Below, one piece after another: positions 45,898-53,248 of a DNA stretch of 64,000 nucleotides. The position numbers were made by a program, and so were the translations under genes. This DNA comes from Cryptoclostridium sp964637365 (GTDB taxonomy: Bacteria > Bacillota > Dehalobacteriia > UBA7702), in contig CAZWWH010000003.1 of NCBI GenBank assembly GCA_964637365.1, forward strand, positions 1-64,000, in the 5' to 3' direction. The notes beneath the pieces are model-generated. The model did no database searches. It was not told where the DNA came from and was given only the letters and a program-made list of their open reading frames with translations. Every line of letters starts with the position of its first letter. The first letter of the stretch is position 1.

Positions 45898-47778
45898 TTA
45901 CTCCTCCCCTAAGGAAAGCTTTCGATAAAAGGTCGCCCGAGAAACTCCCAAAGCCCTGGCGGCGGCGCTGACATTGCCGTTGGCCGCATTCAAAGCCGCC
46001 AATAAACGTTGGCGTTCCCTGGCCTGGGCGCTGTCCTTTTTCCGCTCCCGCACCTCTCGAATGGAAGTGGCTGTGATTTTTTCAGCAATGGCTCCTTGAG
46101 CGCCTTGAAGCTCTTTTGGAGACGCTGTGACCGCCTCCAAGATATATGGGGGCAGATATTGCGCCATAATATCCTTGCCGCCGGAGAAAAAGAGAATTCG
46201 TTCGGCCACATTCTGCAACTCCCTAACATTCCCCGGCCAATCATATTGCAGCAGCGCCGCCATGGCGTCGGGCTGCAGCCGTTCCAGAAAGTTTTCCGCC
46301 GGGCTGGCTTTGGCCCAAAAGGAGCAAAACAGCGGTAAAATATCGTCCTTGCGTTCCCGCAGCGGCGGAATATGGAGATTGATCACATTCAAACGGTAAT
46401 AGAGATCCTCTCGAAAGTTCTTCTCCACCACTTCATTCAGGAGATTTTTATTGGTAGCGCAGATGATGCGGACGTCCACGGGAATTTCCCGCTCACCGCC
46501 TACGCGGGTGACGCGCCGCTCCTGAATGACACGCAGCAGGGCGATTTGCTGCTCCATAGGCATATCGCCGATTTCGTCCAAAAACAGGGTGCCTCCCTCG
46601 GCCAATTCAAATTTCCCCGGCTTGCCGCCTTTTTTGGCTCCGGTAAAGGAGCCCTCCATATAGCCGAACAATTCACTGGCTACCAATTCCCTAGGGATGG
46701 CTCCGCAGTTCACCGCTACAAAGGGGCCTTTTTTGCGATGGCTGCGATTATGAATGGATTGGGCAAACATCTCCTTTCCCGTGCCGCTTTCTCCCTCAAT
46801 CAAAATATTGCAATCACTGGAGGCCGCCTGTTTCCCTAAAAAAATCGCCTCCTGGAGCGAAGGGCTGACGGTAATGATATCTTTAAACTGAAAGCGTGCC
46901 TGGGCGCCGCTGAGACGGTTTACCATCTTATGAACCTGGGTCACGGGCTTCAACACCAAAATACACTTGGAAACCATATCCTCCTCAATTTCCAGGGGCA
47001 TTCCCGAAACAATGAAGGATAGCGACTTACCATGCATTTCCAAATCGGCAAAGGGCCTTTTCTTTAAAAAGAGCCAGTTCAGGGCATTGCTCTTGCGGCC
47101 ATTCAATAACCCCTGAAAATATTGGCCGATCTCCTTTTCAGCCTCACGCCAAAGCCCATCGGGACCGTAATTCAAGAATTCGCAATTCCCAGTTTTATCA
47201 ATGACGATAATACCTTCGGAAATACCCGACAAAATACTTTGTAAATAGCGGTTCAAGCGTATTAACTCCGTATTGGCGCTTTTCAGCTCCTTGGTGCGCT
47301 GCTCCACTTCGTGGGTCAGAAGGTGCTCCATATCCTTAAAATGGGTGATGTCCCTGCCGATGTCCTGATATTCGATAATGACTCCGTTTTCGTCATAAAA
47401 ACCGCGGCCCACACTTTCCATCCAGGCAGTTTCGCCATTTTTATTTTTGACGCGGTATTGATAGCGATAATGGGGATGCTCCGCGTCAACGGATTTCATC
47501 ATTTGGTAAATTGTGGCACGATCCTCCCTTGCCACCAGCTCCATGGTATCGGTGCCGATTAATTCCTCCTGCGTATAGCCGTAATAATCGGCCAAAGCCT
47601 TGTTGACGTAAGTCAGATTATAATTGGGGTCCGACCGCTCCACCAGCTCTGTCATATTATCCATGATGGAGTCGTACTGGTCTTTTCGCAATTCCAACTC
47701 ACGGATGGTTTGATTCTTTTGACGGATTTCCTCTTGAATTAGGCTTAAGGCAGCCGAGGGATCCGATAATTTGGTCAT
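45898..47778 (-). CDS. Sigma-54-dependent transcriptional activator with PAS sensors
   Basis: 626 residues. Two PAS-like domains (about 30-150 and 185-290) are followed by an AAA+ domain with Walker A GESGTGKE, the sigma-54 contact loop GSFTGA, and Walker B GGTLFLDEIGDMP. The Fis-type HTH at the C terminus is NVSAAARALGVSRATFYRKL. It likely activates the adjacent mttB operon in response to a small ligand or signal; this rests on its position and the promoter. Confidence 0.92.
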   Translation of the reverse strand: MTKLSDPSAALSLIQEEIRQKNQTIRELELRKDQYDSIMDNMTELVERSDPNYNLTYVNKALADYYGYTQEELIGTDTMELVAREDRATIYQMMKSVDAEHPHYRYQYRVKNKNGETAWMESVGRGFYDENGVIIEYQDIGRDITHFKDMEHLLTHEVEQRTKELKSANTELIRLNRYLQSILSGISEGIIVIDKTGNCEFLNYGPDGLWREAEKEIGQYFQGLLNGRKSNALNWLFLKKRPFADLEMHGKSLSFIVSGMPLEIEEDMVSKCILVLKPVTQVHKMVNRLSGAQARFQFKDIITVSPSLQEAIFLGKQAASSDCNILIEGESGTGKEMFAQSIHNRSHRKKGPFVAVNCGAIPRELVASELFGYMEGSFTGAKKGGKPGKFELAEGGTLFLDEIGDMPMEQQIALLRVIQERRVTRVGGEREIPVDVRIICATNKNLLNEVVEKNFREDLYYRLNVINLHIPPLRERKDDILPLFCSFWAKASPAENFLERLQPDAMAALLQYDWPGNVRELQNVAERILFFSGGKDIMAQYLPPYILEAVTASPKELQGAQGAIAEKITATSIREVRERKKDSAQARERQRLLAALNAANGNVSAAARALGVSRATFYRKLSLGEE

Positions 47779-47784
47779 GGCGCT

Positions 47785-48048
47785 TCATCCTTCCGCTTTC
47801 AAATACTGTATCATTATTGTATCATAAATGAAGCGATTTTGACAATCCATTTCTTTGATGAATACATTTCCTTCATTTGCCACGGCCACCAGCGCAATCA
47901 TTAAAATCACCAGCAGTGAGTTGGTGACAGTTATATGAAAAACCTTAGAATTCCATAGCTCACGGTCATATGGTGGGCCCCCTAACACGATGGCAAAAAT
48001 CGAAATCATATCGTTGAGAAACTTCCAAGGCCCCTTTAATTTGCTCAT
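47785..48048 (-). CDS. Possible small membrane protein
   Basis: Not recognised. From MSKLKGPWKFLNDMISIFAI the frame has one or two hydrophobic segments (VTNSLLVILMIALVAV) and ends KAEG. The stop lies 6 bases before the activator start, and its last codons form that gene's GGAAGGA binding site, which supports coupling. It could also be a remnant. Confidence 0.35.
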   Translation of the reverse strand: MSKLKGPWKFLNDMISIFAIVLGGPPYDRELWNSKVFHITVTNSLLVILMIALVAVANEGNVFIKEMDCQNRFIYDTIMIQYLKAEG

Positions 48049-48116
48049 CCAAAGGCCGTATAGGGACGACGGCGTGGTGATGGGAAGCTGGTATCGGTAA
48101 GCCCCTCCACCCATCC

Positions 48117-48239
48117 CCGAAGCCCCTTTTGTACGATCATGATAAGCCCCTGCCCTTGAGCTGCGATGTACAGAAGAAGCTTCGTGAAATTGTCAACACT
48201 GCCGAAAAACATTACGATGTAAAATTAAGTGTAGAATAA
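48117..48239 (+). pseudogene. Possible C-terminal gene remnant
   Basis: A protein-like frame without a start reads LSCDVQKKLREIVNTAEKHY and ends DVKLSVE-TAA. No family is recognised. The surrounding 48049-48311 region otherwise holds no supported gene. Confidence 0.25.
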
Positions 48240-48311
48240 AATTTCAGAACATCTCTTCCCCATTCTGCGTATTGTCACTGATACTGGCAGCATAATAACA
48301 ACCGTCCCACA

Positions 48312-48346
48312 ACAAAAGCAGCGTTCTTTCCAACGCTGCTTTTTAT
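48312..48346 (-). terminator. Terminator after the ferredoxin gene
   Basis: Stem AAAGCAGCGTT/AACGCTGCTTT with a short loop and a T run in the minus direction. Confidence 0.8.
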
Positions 48347-48363
48347 GGTTTTACGGTTTTGAA

Positions 48364-49077
48364 TTAATCTAAAATCCTACCGTCGGTAGAAATTGTTTCT
48401 ACTTGACAATGTAGGGCTTCGCCCTTGCCGCTGGCCTTAAGTGCATTTTTCACGGCATTTTCCAGCCCGCCGCAGCAAGGCACCTCCATACGGACAACAG
48501 TAACGCTTTTGATATCGTTATTGCGGAGGATCTCCGTAAGTTTATTGGTATAGTCAACGGAATCCAGCTTAGGGCAGCCAACCAAGGTAACGCGGTTTTT
48601 TATAAAGTGATTATGGAAATCGCCATAAGCATAGGCAGTACAGTTCGCCGCCACCAAAAGATGAGCGCCGTCAAAATAAGGGGCGTTGACTGGCACCAGC
48701 TTGATTTGTACAGGCCATTGAGAAAGCTGGGAGGGGACTGCCTCGGTTCGGGTGCAAGGTTCCCCGAGATGTTCGATTCTTTTGGAAGCCGCGCCAGGAC
48801 AACCAGAGTGTGCCAAGTGCTCAGAAAGCGTGCCGGCTTCGATTTTATGCCGTTTCACGGCTTCCTCATCATAGGCCGCAGCCTCCCGCTCCACAAAGGT
48901 AATGGCCCCGGTGGGGCAGGCGGGCAAACAGTCGCCAAGGCCGTCGCAGTAATCGTCCCGCAGCAGCTTGGCCTTACCGTTCACCATGCCAATGGCGTCT
49001 TCGTGACAAGCCTCGGCGCAAGCGCCGCAGCCGTCGCATTTTTCTTCATTAATTTCAATTACTTTTCTTATCATCAT
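48364..49077 (-). CDS. 4Fe-4S ferredoxin-domain protein
   Basis: 237 residues. Two clusters lie at the N terminus: CDGCGACAEAC (about residues 15-25) and CDGLGDCLPAC. The second begins CDGLGDC instead of CxxCxxC, so it has an altered spacing. The rest contains VAANCTAYAYGDFHNHFIKNR in part and a C-terminal PCCGGLENAV. Proteins of this form occur widely in anaerobes next to Crp-type regulators. It is divergent from one here. Confidence 0.85.
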   Translation of the reverse strand: MMIRKVIEINEEKCDGCGACAEACHEDAIGMVNGKAKLLRDDYCDGLGDCLPACPTGAITFVEREAAAYDEEAVKRHKIEAGTLSEHLAHSGCPGAASKRIEHLGEPCTRTEAVPSQLSQWPVQIKLVPVNAPYFDGAHLLVAANCTAYAYGDFHNHFIKNRVTLVGCPKLDSVDYTNKLTEILRNNDIKSVTVVRMEVPCCGGLENAVKNALKASGKGEALHCQVETISTDGRILD

Positions 49078-49148
49078 AATCTCCTTTTCAAAATGAGGAA
49101 TGGTTCGCTTGACTTCGTGTCATAATCATACTATATTGAAAACAAAAA

Positions 49149-49170
49149 TTTCGTTGGAAATACAACAAAA
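49149..49170 (+). promoter_or_regulatory. Candidate Crp/Fnr-type operator between divergent genes
   Basis: TTTCGTTG-N6-CAACAAAA is an inverted repeat with 7 of 8 matching positions. It lies just before the crp-type gene and upstream of the ferredoxin gene. Confidence 0.45.
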
Positions 49171-49179
49171 TGGAGGATC

Positions 49180-49839
49180 ATGAAAAATTACCAAAGCATT
49201 TTGACAAAGTCCACGCTGTTTCATGGCGTGGCGGAGCGAGAAATCGGGGACTTAGTGCAGTGTTTATCGCCGAGACAAAGCGATTTCCAAAAGGGAGAAT
49301 ACCTCTATCGCCACGGGGAAAAGCTCTCCTCCATGGGGTTGGTACTCCAAGGCAGCGTCTATATTTTAAAGGAGGATTACTGGGGAAACCGCACCATTCT
49401 CACTACGGTGCAGGAGGGTCAGCTCTTTGGCGAGGCATATGCCTGCTCGGAGACGATGGAATCCGCCGTCAGCGCCGTGGCAGCTCAGGACGGCGCAGCG
49501 CTGTTTTTCGATACCAAACGTATTCTCACCCTTTGCCCCTCGGCCTGCTCCTTCCATGCCCAGTTGGTAAGGAACCTCATCACCGTGTTAGCGGATAAAA
49601 ATATCCATTTGACGGAAAAAATCGAGCATTTGTCCCAAAGGCGACTGCGGGACAAGGTGCTGTCATATCTGATGGATATGTCGAAAAAACAGGGGAGCAC
49701 CGAATTTACCATTCCCTTCAGCCGTCAGGAGCTGGCGGATTATCTGTCTGTAGACCGCAGCGCCCTCTCCAGCGAGTTGGGGAAACTCCGGGACGAAGGA
49801 ATTCTGGAATTTGAACGCAAGCGCTTTCGCTTATTATAG
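49180..49839 (+). CDS. Crp/Fnr family transcriptional regulator
   Basis: 219 residues. An N-terminal cyclic-nucleotide-binding-type beta roll contains FQKGEYLYRHGEKLSSMGLVLQG in parts. The C-terminal winged helix is FSRQELADYLSVDRSALSSEL. It lacks the N-terminal Cys cluster of Fnr. It likely regulates the divergent ferredoxin gene and itself. GGAGG precedes the ATG. It ends in TAG. Confidence 0.9.
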   Translation: MKNYQSILTKSTLFHGVAEREIGDLVQCLSPRQSDFQKGEYLYRHGEKLSSMGLVLQGSVYILKEDYWGNRTILTTVQEGQLFGEAYACSETMESAVSAVAAQDGAALFFDTKRILTLCPSACSFHAQLVRNLITVLADKNIHLTEKIEHLSQRRLRDKVLSYLMDMSKKQGSTEFTIPFSRQELADYLSVDRSALSSELGKLRDEGILEFERKRFRLL

Positions 49840-49869
49840 AGGGACAGTACACTGCCATACAAAAGCAAA

Positions 49870-49907
49870 AAACGAGGTGCGACTGAAGTCACGCCTCGTT
49901 TTTTTAC
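49870..49907 (+). terminator. Bidirectional terminator
   Basis: Stem AACGAGG...CCTCGTT with an inner GCGAC/AGTCAC portion, followed by a T run, between the convergent crp-type and SLH genes. Confidence 0.8.
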
Positions 49908-49925
49908 AGAAGAAATCTAGATTTT

Positions 49926-51521
49926 CTATTTCAAATAATTATACATCATCTGGGCCGCCTCAGCTCTGGTAATGGCGCTTTGGGGCAGTAAGCGTTTCTG
50001 ATGGTCGCCAAAGAAAATCTCGCCAGCTGCGGCAGCCATGGCTTTTTGCGCGTATTTGCTGGTTTGCTGGAAATCGGTAAAGGTATATCCCTTATCTTTC
50101 AGCTGTTCCAAACGGGAATCTATATCTACCAAGTCAATGGCGTCCTGGCCAATGGCAATGCGCATGATCACCAAGGCCGCGTCCTGGCGGCGAATGGGGG
50201 TATTGGGCAGGAAGCCGCCCGTGTCGTCGCCTACAAAAATTTTTGCTTTCCCACAGGCCATTACGGCTTCATAATACCAATCATCCTCATTGACGTCGGG
50301 GAAGGTGATGGCGCTGCCGTCCTTCATAACCATTTCGTCATTTTTGTAATAGTTATACAGCATTTGGGCGAATTCCGCTCTGGTGATATTGTTTTGGGGA
50401 TTGAAGTTTTTGTTGTTATCTCCTTGAAAGAGGCCGTTTTCCATGCACCAGGCTACTGCGGAATAGAACCATATATTTTGATTGGTAATATCCTTCATGT
50501 CATCAATGGTGAGCTTCTGGTCGTCAGGCAATTCGTTCAACGCTTTCTGAATATCGGCCAGCTTTTGTTTGGCTTCATCGGAAACAAGGGCTTTCTGGTC
50601 ATCGGTCAAAGCGTCGTAAGCTGCTTGAGCCGCAGCAACAGCGGCTTTATCCTCTTTGGTCACGTCCTTAACTGCGGGAAGAGCGTTGATCGCATCCATT
50701 ACCTTTTGAGCAGCGGCTTCATCGTCTTTGATTTTATTCAACGCTGCCTCAACGTCGGCCAGCTTTTGTTTGGCTTCATCGGAAACAAGGGCTTTCTGGT
50801 CATCAGTCAAAGCGTCGTAAGCTGCTTGAGCCGCATCGACAGCGGCTTTATCCTCTTTGGTCACGTCCTTAACTGCGGGAAGAGCGTTGATCGCATCCAT
50901 TACCTTTTGAGCAGCGGCTTCATCCCTTTCTTCTTGGGAAACGCCAATATTTTTCGGCTCCTGGGTTCCATTGGTATACTGGGCAGAGCCGTCATTTTTG
51001 ATGGTTTCATTCACAAAGGTGCAGTTATCAAAAACAGCGGAGCCTTCATTCACAATGGTTTCTTTGAAGCTGCAGTTTTCAAACCGCACCGTAACGCCGG
51101 CGGGAATAACCAGGGTCTCGCTAAGCATTTCAAAAGCGATGCTTTTGATGGTGATAACGTCGGTTCTCGCTGCGAAGGTCAAAGTGTCACTGCTGTCGGT
51201 ACCCTTTACTGTTCTTACGGTTTCATTATCGTCGCCCCAAAAGTTCTTGTTCCACCCCACTAAAGTGTGAATCTGGGCGGGAAGAACCGTTTGGCCGGTA
51301 AAAAGATTGCTACAGTTGATTTTTACGGCAGTGGCGTCACCAAGATGATTGGCCAAACACAGGGCAAGGTCATAGGAATTGTCCTCAATCAAATACTCTT
51401 TCTCCGTGGCGGGAATCTCGGCGGCTGAGACCTTAGCCGACGCCCCCGAAACAGGCATAAAACACATTGCTACCAAACAGGCGCAAAGGAGCCCTGAAAT
51501 AAATTGTTTCCATTTGTTCAT
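49926..51521 (-). CDS. Exported SLH-domain protein with two tandem repeats
   Basis: About 531 residues. A signal peptide (GLLCACLVAMCFMPVSGASA) is followed by a beta-rich domain (about 35-195). Two near-identical repeats of about 57 residues follow (AAAQKVMDAINALPAVKDV, then the DDQKALVSDEAKQKLADV portion), offset by 67. Three C-terminal SLH domains include ITRAEFAQMLYNYY, IRRQDAALVIMRIA and ITRAEAAQMMYNYL, which anchor proteins to the cell wall. Its promoter carries the feo-type operator, so it may be iron-responsive. It ends in TAG. Confidence 0.88.
   Translation of the reverse strand: MNKWKQFISGLLCACLVAMCFMPVSGASAKVSAAEIPATEKEYLIEDNSYDLALCLANHLGDATAVKINCSNLFTGQTVLPAQIHTLVGWNKNFWGDDNETVRTVKGTDSSDTLTFAARTDVITIKSIAFEMLSETLVIPAGVTVRFENCSFKETIVNEGSAVFDNCTFVNETIKNDGSAQYTNGTQEPKNIGVSQEERDEAAAQKVMDAINALPAVKDVTKEDKAAVDAAQAAYDALTDDQKALVSDEAKQKLADVEAALNKIKDDEAAAQKVMDAINALPAVKDVTKEDKAAVAAAQAAYDALTDDQKALVSDEAKQKLADIQKALNELPDDQKLTIDDMKDITNQNIWFYSAVAWCMENGLFQGDNNKNFNPQNNITRAEFAQMLYNYYKNDEMVMKDGSAITFPDVNEDDWYYEAVMACGKAKIFVGDDTGGFLPNTPIRRQDAALVIMRIAIGQDAIDLVDIDSRLEQLKDKGYTFTDFQQTSKYAQKAMAAAAGEIFFGDHQKRLLPQSAITRAEAAQMMYNYLK
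50556..50925. repeat. Tandem repeat inside the SLH gene
   Basis: Two units of about 169 bp, offset by 201 bp, are nearly identical at the DNA level (for example, GTCATCGGTC versus GTCATCAGTC). They encode the helical repeats; the high DNA identity indicates recent duplication or gene conversion. Confidence 0.85.
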
Positions 51522-51548
51522 CATGTTACCTCCTTATATTTTTTCTTA

Positions 51549-51665
51549 GTTAGCAATAGCTAACACGTGATGATAAAAAATTGCTACCAAAACTATCCTT
51601 ACTGTCTTTTTCCAGGAAACGGTAGCATATCTTTAGTTAGCACTAGCTAACTAAAGATATGCTAC
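51549..51665 (-). promoter_or_regulatory. Iron-type operators and 44-bp palindrome at the SLH promoter
   Basis: GTTAGC-AATA-GCTAAC lies at 51549-51564 and GTTAGC-ACTA-GCTAAC at 51636-51651. The second sits in the centre of a perfect inverted repeat with 20-bp arms (51622-51641 and 51646-51665). It overlaps the -10 box and the start site. Confidence 0.75.
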
Positions 51666-51687
51666 GCCATAATTTGGATTTTGTCAA
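51659..51687 (-). promoter_or_regulatory. Sigma-A promoter of the SLH gene
   Basis: Minus-strand TTGACA (51682-51687) and TAGCAT (51659-51664), 17-base spacer. Confidence 0.7.
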
Positions 51688-51710
51688 GCCCTATCATGTC
51701 TTAAAGTACA

Positions 51711-51749
51711 AAAAAATTGTCCCGCAGGTTTCCCAGGGGACAATTTTTA
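51711..51749 (-). terminator. Terminator after sstT
   Basis: Stem AAATTGTCCC/GGGACAATTT with a trailing T run in the minus direction. Confidence 0.8.
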
Positions 51750-51769
51750 AATCTTCGAGTCATTTACTG

Positions 51770-52987
51770 TTATCTCTTTGCTTCGTTCCGCTTGCTGCCC
51801 AATTCCGCCACAGCAGTGAACAATACGTCGGTGGAGGAATTCAATGCGGTTTCGCAGGAATCCTGAATGACCCCGACGATAAAGCCTACGCCAACGACCT
51901 GCATCGCCACGTCGTTGGGGATACCAAAGAGGCTGCAAGCCAAAGGAATCAGCAGCAGAGAGCCGCCGGCTACCCCCGAGGCGCCGCAGGCGCTGACAGC
52001 CGAAAGCACACAAAGAATCACAGCGGTGACAAAGTCCACATGAATATCTAAGGTGTTGGTCGCCGCCAAGGTTAAGGTGGCGATGGTCACGGCGGCGCCG
52101 GCCATATTAATGGTAGCCCCCAAGGGAATGGAGATGGAGTAAGTATCTTTGTTCAAACCGAGTTTTTCGCAAAGGCTCATGTTTACGGGAATATTCGCCG
52201 CGGAGCTGCGGGTGAAAAAGGCGGTGAGACCGCTTTCCTTCAAGCAAGTAAAAACGAGAGGATAGGGATTTTTGCGAATTTTGATAAATGTAATCAAAGG
52301 ATTGACCACCAAAGCTACGAAGAACATGATGCCCACCAAAAGCAGAATCAGGCGGCCGTAATCCAGCAAGACCTTGAGGCCGCTGGTGGAAATGGCGGAA
52401 AATACCAGCCCCATAACGCCAAGAGGAGCGAATTTGATGACCCAGCGCACCAGCTGGGAAATACCGTTGGCAATGTCCGTCACCATAGTTTTGGTGCTGT
52501 CGGAAGCGGCTTTTAAAGCCAAGCCCAACAAAATAGCCCAGGTGAGAATGCCGATATAGTTGGCGTCAGCCAAGGCGCTGATGGGATTGGACACCACGTT
52601 AAAGATCAGAGTTCTGAGAACCTCGGTAATGCCTTCCGGCGGTGTAACATCGCCGGCGCCGGAGGTAAGCACCAGCTCCACTTTAAAAATATAGCTGGCA
52701 ATCACAGCGGAAAGCGCCGCGCACAAGGTACCAATGATGTAAAGTAAGATGATGGACTTCATATTGGTCTTTTGCCCTTTTTGATGCTGAGCAATGGCGG
52801 AAGTCACCAGGAATAAAACGAGAATGGGCGCCACAGCCTTTAACGCGCCGACAAAAAGTTCGCCGAGAATGGAAATTCCCGACAACTGCTTCGGAAACGC
52901 CACCGCCAAAATGACGCCAACCACCAAACCGAGGATGATTTGCTTCACCAGGCTGATGCGGTTCCAGGCTTCCAAAATTTTTTTCAT
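51770..52987 (-). CDS. sstT: Serine/threonine:sodium symporter SstT
   Basis: 405 residues of the DAACS family. The typical region FFTRSSAANIPVNMSLCEKLG (here shortened), the NMAGAAVTIATLTLA stretch, and an N-terminal RISLVKQIILGLVVG match SstT. It imports serine and threonine with sodium. A single gene with its own terminator. The 261-bp upstream region holds no gene. Confidence 0.95.
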   Translation of the reverse strand: MKKILEAWNRISLVKQIILGLVVGVILAVAFPKQLSGISILGELFVGALKAVAPILVLFLVTSAIAQHQKGQKTNMKSIILLYIIGTLCAALSAVIASYIFKVELVLTSGAGDVTPPEGITEVLRTLIFNVVSNPISALADANYIGILTWAILLGLALKAASDSTKTMVTDIANGISQLVRWVIKFAPLGVMGLVFSAISTSGLKVLLDYGRLILLLVGIMFFVALVVNPLITFIKIRKNPYPLVFTCLKESGLTAFFTRSSAANIPVNMSLCEKLGLNKDTYSISIPLGATINMAGAAVTIATLTLAATNTLDIHVDFVTAVILCVLSAVSACGASGVAGGSLLLIPLACSLFGIPNDVAMQVVGVGFIVGVIQDSCETALNSSTDVLFTAVAELGSKRNEAKR

Positions 52988-53248
52988 TGTTCATTTCCCC
53001 TTTAATGATAGTTTTCCTCATCATCACCATCGGCTCCCCTTCTTAACCGATGGTATAAGTATCGAAACACACGTACCAAAACATTATACGATAACTTCGC
53101 CAAAATGTATACCCTTTTTTCAGAAAAGTCGTTTTTTCTATGAGCTTTGGGAAAAGTCCCACTGTTTGCCCGGATAAATGCCTTTCTTCAAGAAAAGGAG
53201 AAGAGAAAACATATTGATTCAAAATAAGGGAAATTTTTGCATATTTTC

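Noticed and set aside
51659..52051. Plus-strand frame over the sstT tail and SLH promoter.
   Set aside because: It starts inside the palindrome and is antisense to sstT.
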